A stretch of DNA of 11,033 nt from an uncultured Clostridia bacterium (lineage in GTDB: Bacteria > Bacillota > Clostridia > TANB77 > CAG-508): assembly GCA_947631385.1 (NCBI GenBank), contig CANRLE010000032.1, positions 1-11,033 on the forward strand. The letters are read 5' to 3'. This document shows positions 7,503-11,033 of this stretch, piece by piece. Under the pieces are notes generated by a model that did not search any database, was not told the DNA's origin, and worked only from the letters and a program-made list of their open reading frames with translations. How positions within the stretch are numbered: position 1 is the stretch's first letter; every line of letters begins with the position of its first letter. Made by a program: the position numbers and the translations under genes.

Positions 7503-8419
7503 AAAGCTTAAATTAGGTGACACCATTGGAGTAGTAGCACCATCAAATCCTATAATTGGAGAAAACATTGAGGAATTAGAAAAGGCAAGACAAATTGTTG
7601 AAAATAGTGGATTTAAAGTTAAATATTCAAAAAATATATTTTCAAATACAAATACTTATAGTAGTACAGCAAGAGAAAAAGCAGAAGATTTAAATGATAT
7701 GTTTGCAGATAAAGAAGTAAAAATGATATGGTGTGCTAAGCGGAGGAAATAATTCAAATACTATTTTTGAATATATAGATTATGAATTGATTAAGAAAAA
7801 TCCTAAAATACTATGTGGATATAGTGATATCACATCTATTACTAATATTATTACTGCAAAAACAGGTTTAGTAACATTTAGTGGAACAAATTTCAAAACG
7901 ATAGCTACAGATGAGACAGATTACAGTTATCAAGAAGCTTTAAAAAGGTTTGTAAAAGGAAATTTAGAATTAGGAAAAGAAGGAGAAGAATATATATCAA
8001 TCCAAGAAGGACAAGCAGAAGGAGAACTAATAGGCGGAAACTTATGCCTATTGCATCAGCTAGTAGAGGGGCAGTATAAAGTGAATTTTGAAGATAAAAT
8101 TTTATTTTTAGAAGAATGTGGATTTGAAACTGAACCAGCATTTGCTAGTAATTTTTTAGCATATATGAAACAAAATAGTGTATTTGACAAAATAAAAGGA
8201 TTATGGATTGGAAATTATGAACATGAGAGTGGTATTTCTTTAGAAAAAATTATATCTGATACATTAGAATTGCCTAATATAAAATATTCATTTCCAATTA
8301 TAAAATCAAATAATTTTGGACATATTGAAACAAAAACGGTAATACCAATTGGAACAAAAGCAAAAATAGATACAAATAAATCTAGGAAAATAGAATTAAT
8401 CGAACAATGTATAAAATAG
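7489..8419 (+). CDS. ldcA: LD-carboxypeptidase (peptidase family S66), interrupted by a +1 frameshift
   Basis: Cytoplasmic S66 serine peptidase that cleaves the terminal D-Ala from murein tetrapeptides during peptidoglycan recycling; the relative MccF degrades microcin C, so the substrate class is not certain. It opens with PEKLKLGDTIGVVAPSNP, the usual S66 start. Frame one runs to MIWCAKRRK and stops at TAA 7750-7752. Skipping C7741 gives the family sequence CAKGGNNSNTIFEYIDYEL and a 309-residue protein of normal length. In the joined numbering the triad is Ser112 (GYSDIT), Glu208 (FLEECG) and His278 (FGHIETK). AAGGAG at 7476-7481, 7 bases upstream, sets the start. The gene overlaps the transporter remnant by 14 bases. 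Without frame correction, only the first 84 residues and no catalytic residue would be made. Everything else looks intact, suggesting a very recent lesion, recoding or an error. Confidence 0.88.
7735..7746 (+). other. +1 frameshift site in ldcA
   Basis: Frame zero reads GCT AAG CGG AGG. Reading GCT AAG, skipping C7741 and continuing GGA GGA AAT restores ...CAK-GGNNSN, where the two glycines belong to the conserved S66 CAxGG turn. The nine bases GCTAAGCGG differ from the addB site at one position. In both cases an unused CGG codon is bypassed to a glycine codon. Confidence 0.7.
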
Positions 8420-8428
8420 GAGTAAAAT

Positions 8429-8986
8429 ATGTTTGAAACATGGGAAGAATTAGAAAAATCTATTGTAAATTGTAGTAAATGTAAATTATATAAAACAAGG
8501 CAAAATATTGTATTTGGCGTAGGAAATAAAGAAGCAAAAATCATGTTTATTGGAGAAGGACCGGGAGCAGATGAAGATAGACTTGGAGAGCCTTTTGTAG
8601 GAAGAGCTGGAAAATTAATGAATATGGCTTTTCAGGCTGTTGGACTAAAAAGAGAAGATGTATATATTGCAAATGTTGTAAAATGTAGACCACCATCTAA
8701 TCGAAATCCAGAAGAAGACGAAGCAAATGCGTGCCTTAATTATTTGAGAAATCAAGTACTTTTAGTAAAACCTAAAATTATTGTGTTACTTGGAAGTGTA
8801 GCTTTAAAAAATATTTTAGGAAAAGAATATGGAATTACTTCTGCCAGAGGAAAATGGATTGAAAGAAAAGGAATTCAATATATGCCAACTTGGCATCCAG
8901 CGGCTTTGCTTAGAGATGAAACGAAGAAAATAGATTTTATTAATGATTTAAAATTAGTCGTTGAACTAGCTAGTCAAACTAATTGA
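8429..8986 (+). CDS. udg: Uracil-DNA glycosylase, family 4 (Fe-S, UDGa type)
   Basis: A 185-residue cytoplasmic repair enzyme that excises uracil from DNA after cytosine deamination or dUTP incorporation. The four 4Fe-4S ligands are visible: Cys15 and Cys18 (NCSKCKL), Cys86 (VVKCRPP) and Cys102 (NACLNYL). Motif 1 is GEGPGADEDRLGEPFVGRAG (42-61) and motif 2 is TWHPAALLRD with His156. All are as in the family 4 enzymes of Thermotoga and archaea, and the length is typical. TAGGAG lies about 7 bases before ATG, and the start is only 9 bases after the ldcA stop, so it is in the same operon. It ends at TGA, which shows that TGA is a real stop in this genome. An AGG codon encodes the conserved Arg of KTRQN. 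Confidence 0.93.
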   Translation: MFETWEELEKSIVNCSKCKLYKTRQNIVFGVGNKEAKIMFIGEGPGADEDRLGEPFVGRAGKLMNMAFQAVGLKREDVYIANVVKCRPPSNRNPEEDEANACLNYLRNQVLLVKPKIIVLLGSVALKNILGKEYGITSARGKWIERKGIQYMPTWHPAALLRDETKKIDFINDLKLVVELASQTN

Positions 8987-9011
8987 CAGTCATTAATAAA
9001 TAGAATAAACT
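8983..9011 (+). promoter_or_regulatory. Possible promoter of the flavoprotein gene
   Basis: A perfect TTGACA (8983-8988) overlaps the udg stop codon. A 17-base spacer leads to TAAACT (9006-9011), a four-of-six match to the -10 consensus. The start would be near 9018, about 25 bases before ATG 9044. The 57-base gap here is the largest between adjacent genes of the cluster, which suits a separate or extra promoter. The weak -10 box keeps this tentative. Confidence 0.35.
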
Positions 9012-9043
9012 TAATAGAAATAAATACAAAAAGAAGGGTAAAA

Positions 9044-10303
9044 ATGGGAGAAGAAATGAAAGAAAAATCTAACTATTGTTTAAACTGTAAAGTAAAACCA
9101 TGTTCAACAAAAGGATGTCCATTAGGAAATCCTATTCCACAATTTATAGAGCAAATTAAGCAAGGTAATACAGAAAAAGCATATGAAATATTGGCTGACA
9201 CTACAGTATTACAAGGAATATGCGGAAGAATATGTCCACATAAAAAACAATGTCAAGGCTCTTGCGTTAGAGGAATAAAAGGAGAACCAGTTTCTATTGG
9301 AGAGCTAGAAGCATATGCATTTGATTCAGTTTATGATGAAGATGATAGCTTGTTAAAATGTTATGAAGATGAAATGAAAAAAAATAAAAGTAATCTAAAA
9401 GTAGCAGTAGTAGGAGGAGGACCAACAGGTTTAACAGCGAGTGCTTTTTTAGCAAGAAAGGGAATACAAGTAACTATATATGAGAAGTATGATTATTTAG
9501 GAGGATTATTAGTACATGGAATTCCAGAATTTAGATTATCAAGAGAAGTAGTACAAAAAACTGTAGATAAGATTTTAGCTTTAGGAATTCAAGTAAAATA
9601 TAACCAAGAATTAGGGAAAAATTTGCTTTTATCTGATTTAGAAAAAGAGTATGATGCAGTATTTTTAAGTATTGGTGCAAACCGTTCTAGTCAAATGGGA
9701 GTAGAAGGAGAAGAACTTGAAGGTGTAATTGGCGGAAATGAGCTTTTGGAACATAAATTACATCCTAATTATGAAGGCAAAACAGTAGCTATTGTTGGTG
9801 GAGGAAACGTAGCAATGGATTGTGCAAGAACTATTAAACGTTTGGGAGCAAAGCAAGTTAAAGTAATTTATCGTAGAGCAAGAGAGCAGATGCCAGCAGA
9901 AGACAAAGAAGTTGAAGAAGCAATGAAAGAAGGAATCGAGTTCTTATTTCAAAATAATATAGTTAAGATAATTGGAAAAGATAAAGTTGAAAAAGTAGAA
10001 TTGATAAAAACTGAGTTGGTTCAAAAAGAAAATGACACAAGATTAGTGCCAGTAAATATAGAGAATAGTAATTATGAGATAGATGTTGATTATATAATTA
10101 TGGCACTTGGCTCTAAAGTAGAGCCATATGTAAAAGAATTAGGACTAGAAACTAATCAATGGGGAAACATTAAAATTAATGAAGAGTATCAAACATCTCG
10201 ACCAAAGATATATGCAGGTGGAGATTTAGCAGGAGTGAAATCAACGGTTGCATGGGCTGCATATTCTGGAAGAGAAGCGGCTAAAAATATTGCTAAAATT
10301 TAG
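9044..10303 (+). CDS. gltA: GltA/GltD-like NADPH-dependent glutamate synthase small-subunit flavoprotein
   Basis: A 419-residue cytoplasmic Fe-S flavoprotein of the glutamate synthase small-subunit family, which passes electrons from NAD(P)H through FAD to Fe-S centres. The N-terminal ferredoxin-like part has two cysteine sets: Cys12-15-20-25 and Cys60-64-70-74. The FAD motif VAVVGGGPTGL starts at 120. VAIVGGGNVAMDCA (248-261) followed by YRRAREQMPA binds NAD(P)H. PKIYAGGDLAG near the end closes the FAD site. No glutamate synthase large subunit is present, so it could be stand-alone GltA, an NfnB-like transhydrogenase subunit or another reductase; the symbol is provisional. At 419 residues it is shorter than the roughly 450-470 usual. 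AGAAGGG (9032-9038) supports ATG 9044, but ATG 9056 also has a good site (GGGAG) and would drop four residues. Its TAG overlaps the convergent kinase gene. Confidence 0.82.
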   Translation: MGEEMKEKSNYCLNCKVKPCSTKGCPLGNPIPQFIEQIKQGNTEKAYEILADTTVLQGICGRICPHKKQCQGSCVRGIKGEPVSIGELEAYAFDSVYDEDDSLLKCYEDEMKKNKSNLKVAVVGGGPTGLTASAFLARKGIQVTIYEKYDYLGGLLVHGIPEFRLSREVVQKTVDKILALGIQVKYNQELGKNLLLSDLEKEYDAVFLSIGANRSSQMGVEGEELEGVIGGNELLEHKLHPNYEGKTVAIVGGGNVAMDCARTIKRLGAKQVKVIYRRAREQMPAEDKEVEEAMKEGIEFLFQNNIVKIIGKDKVEKVELIKTELVQKENDTRLVPVNIENSNYEIDVDYIIMALGSKVEPYVKELGLETNQWGNIKINEEYQTSRPKIYAGGDLAGVKSTVAWAAYSGREAAKNIAKI

Positions 10304-11033
10304 GTTTTTATGCGGCTTCCAAGCTGAGAAATAACTTTTCTGGAAGCTGTATTTGCAAGTTCAAAAGTATTATCAATAAAAGTAGTGTTTATATCACTAC
10401 AATAGGCATATTCTCTAACTATTGTAGAGAAAAAAGCGTCTCCTGCACCAGAAGAATCTACTATATCGGCAATAATTTTAGGTTGCTTTTCTATAACTTT
10501 AATTTTTCCATTTTCACAAAATATAAAGGTAGCACCTTTTTTACCTTTTGTATGAACAAATAAATCAAAATTAAAAAGTTTGAAGAATTCTATTTCATTA
10601 GTAACATTAAATCTTTCAAATAACAAATCAGTAACAGTATCATTTATTTGAACAAAGTTTGCAATAGAAAAGAAAGAAGATAGATACTGTCTGGTAAAAT
10701 GTTCAAAAAAGCGTATGTGACCAACATCTAGACAAATTTTTTTGTCTGTGTTGATATTTTTTAAGAAAGATAAATTAACTGGTAGAAATTTATCTAAAAT
10801 AATATATAATTGAACATTTTCTAGTTCCTTTGGTAAAGTAGTTGGTAAGTTATTAGAAAAATTCATTGTGAATTCATTAGTAATAGGAGAATACCAAGAA
10901 TGAATAATAGAGTTATCACCTAACTTGCTATTTGGTATAATGATATTCATAATATTAGTTTTTTTATTTTCAGTTATAATATAATCTGTATTAACATTAA
11001 CTCTGGATAAAGCTTGTAAAGCAATTTTTCCTT
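10300..11033 (-). CDS. PfkB-family carbohydrate kinase, N-terminus beyond the right edge
   Basis: The minus-strand frame is open from the right edge (first whole codon 11031-11029) to TAA at 10302-10300, giving 243 residues. An internal ATG at 10950 is not the real start, because the frame continues upstream with GKIALQALSRVNVNTDYII, which looks like the GGAxxNxA helix and following strand of the ribokinase fold. The PfkB signature DSSGAGDAFFS gives the anion hole and catalytic Asp. ANTASRKVISQLG matches the C-terminal helix. It is a cytoplasmic ribokinase-like enzyme that phosphorylates a sugar or nucleoside; the substrate cannot be told, since the substrate-binding N-terminal residues are mostly outside. 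It converges on the flavoprotein gene with a 4-base overlap and no terminator between them. Confidence 0.85.
   Translation of the reverse strand, partial: GKIALQALSRVNVNTDYIITENKKTNIMNIIIPNSKLGDNSIIHSWYSPITNEFTMNFSNNLPTTLPKELENVQLYIILDKFLPVNLSFLKNINTDKKICLDVGHIRFFEHFTRQYLSSFFSIANFVQINDTVTDLLFERFNVTNEIEFFKLFNFDLFVHTKGKKGATFIFCENGKIKVIEKQPKIIADIVDSSGAGDAFFSTIVREYAYCSDINTTFIDNTFELANTASRKVISQLGSRIKT

Noticed and set aside
10312..10350. Hairpin of GCTTCCA (10315-10321) with TGGAAGC (10341-10347) as a bidirectional terminator
   Set aside because: Neither strand has a T-run after it, and it lies inside the kinase coding sequence. It is probably a chance pairing.
1..11033. tRNA, rRNA, CRISPR array, insertion sequence or riboswitch
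   Set aside because: I saw no cloverleaf with a CCA-type end, no regularly spaced repeats, no transposase frame and no long structured leader. The gaps are short and accounted for.

Overview
The window looks like a piece of chromosome from a very AT-rich Firmicute, most likely an uncultured gut-type member of Clostridia. The grounds are the low G+C throughout, GGAG-type ribosome binding sites, standard stop use (TAA, TAG and TGA all end intact genes), and the protein families present. These include a prepilin-like leader of the MRKNKGVTLIALVVT kind, an OGG1-type glycosylase, AddB rather than RecBCD, and an S66 peptidase. The exact genus cannot be named from sequence alone.

Layout. Bases 3-170 are the 3' end of a phage tail-fibre/collar-like protein, closed by a strong terminator at 195-230. 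A separate promoter (256-285) drives a 413-residue prepilin-like surface protein (344-1585). Its last 50 or so codons change base composition abruptly and look like the variable region of a diversity-generating retroelement (DGR) target; no reverse transcriptase or template repeat is in the window. A second terminator (1604-1630) separates this accessory part from a long same-strand gene cluster. The cluster runs: 8-oxoguanine glycosylase (1666-2532), AddB (2534-5891), a PgeF/laccase-domain protein (5911-6726), a decayed MFS-type transporter (6746-7502), an S66 LD-carboxypeptidase (7489-8419), a family 4 uracil-DNA glycosylase (8429-8986) and a GltA/GltD-like flavoprotein (9044-10303). A PfkB-family sugar kinase (10300 to beyond the right edge, minus strand) converges on the last gene with a 4-base overlap. 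No gap between genes exceeds 300 bases; the largest (171-343) holds a terminator and a promoter.

How the genes fit together. Two themes are mixed in one probable operon: DNA repair (oxidised guanine, uracil, double-strand-break processing) and peptidoglycan quality control or recycling (PgeF and LdcA, with a transporter between them).

The most unusual signal is that addB and ldcA are both interrupted by a one-base (+1) frame change at nearly the same nine bases, GCTATGCGG and GCTAAGCGG. In both, skipping the C of CGG restores the reading frame and gives a glycine that fits the protein family. CGG occurs in no intact reading frame in the window. This may be a +1 recoding signal at a hungry CGG codon (compare the yeast Ty1 and Ty3 frameshift sites), a pair of recent mutations, or a systematic sequencing error; the sequence alone does not decide. 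The transporter between them is broken differently, by what appears to be an internal deletion.
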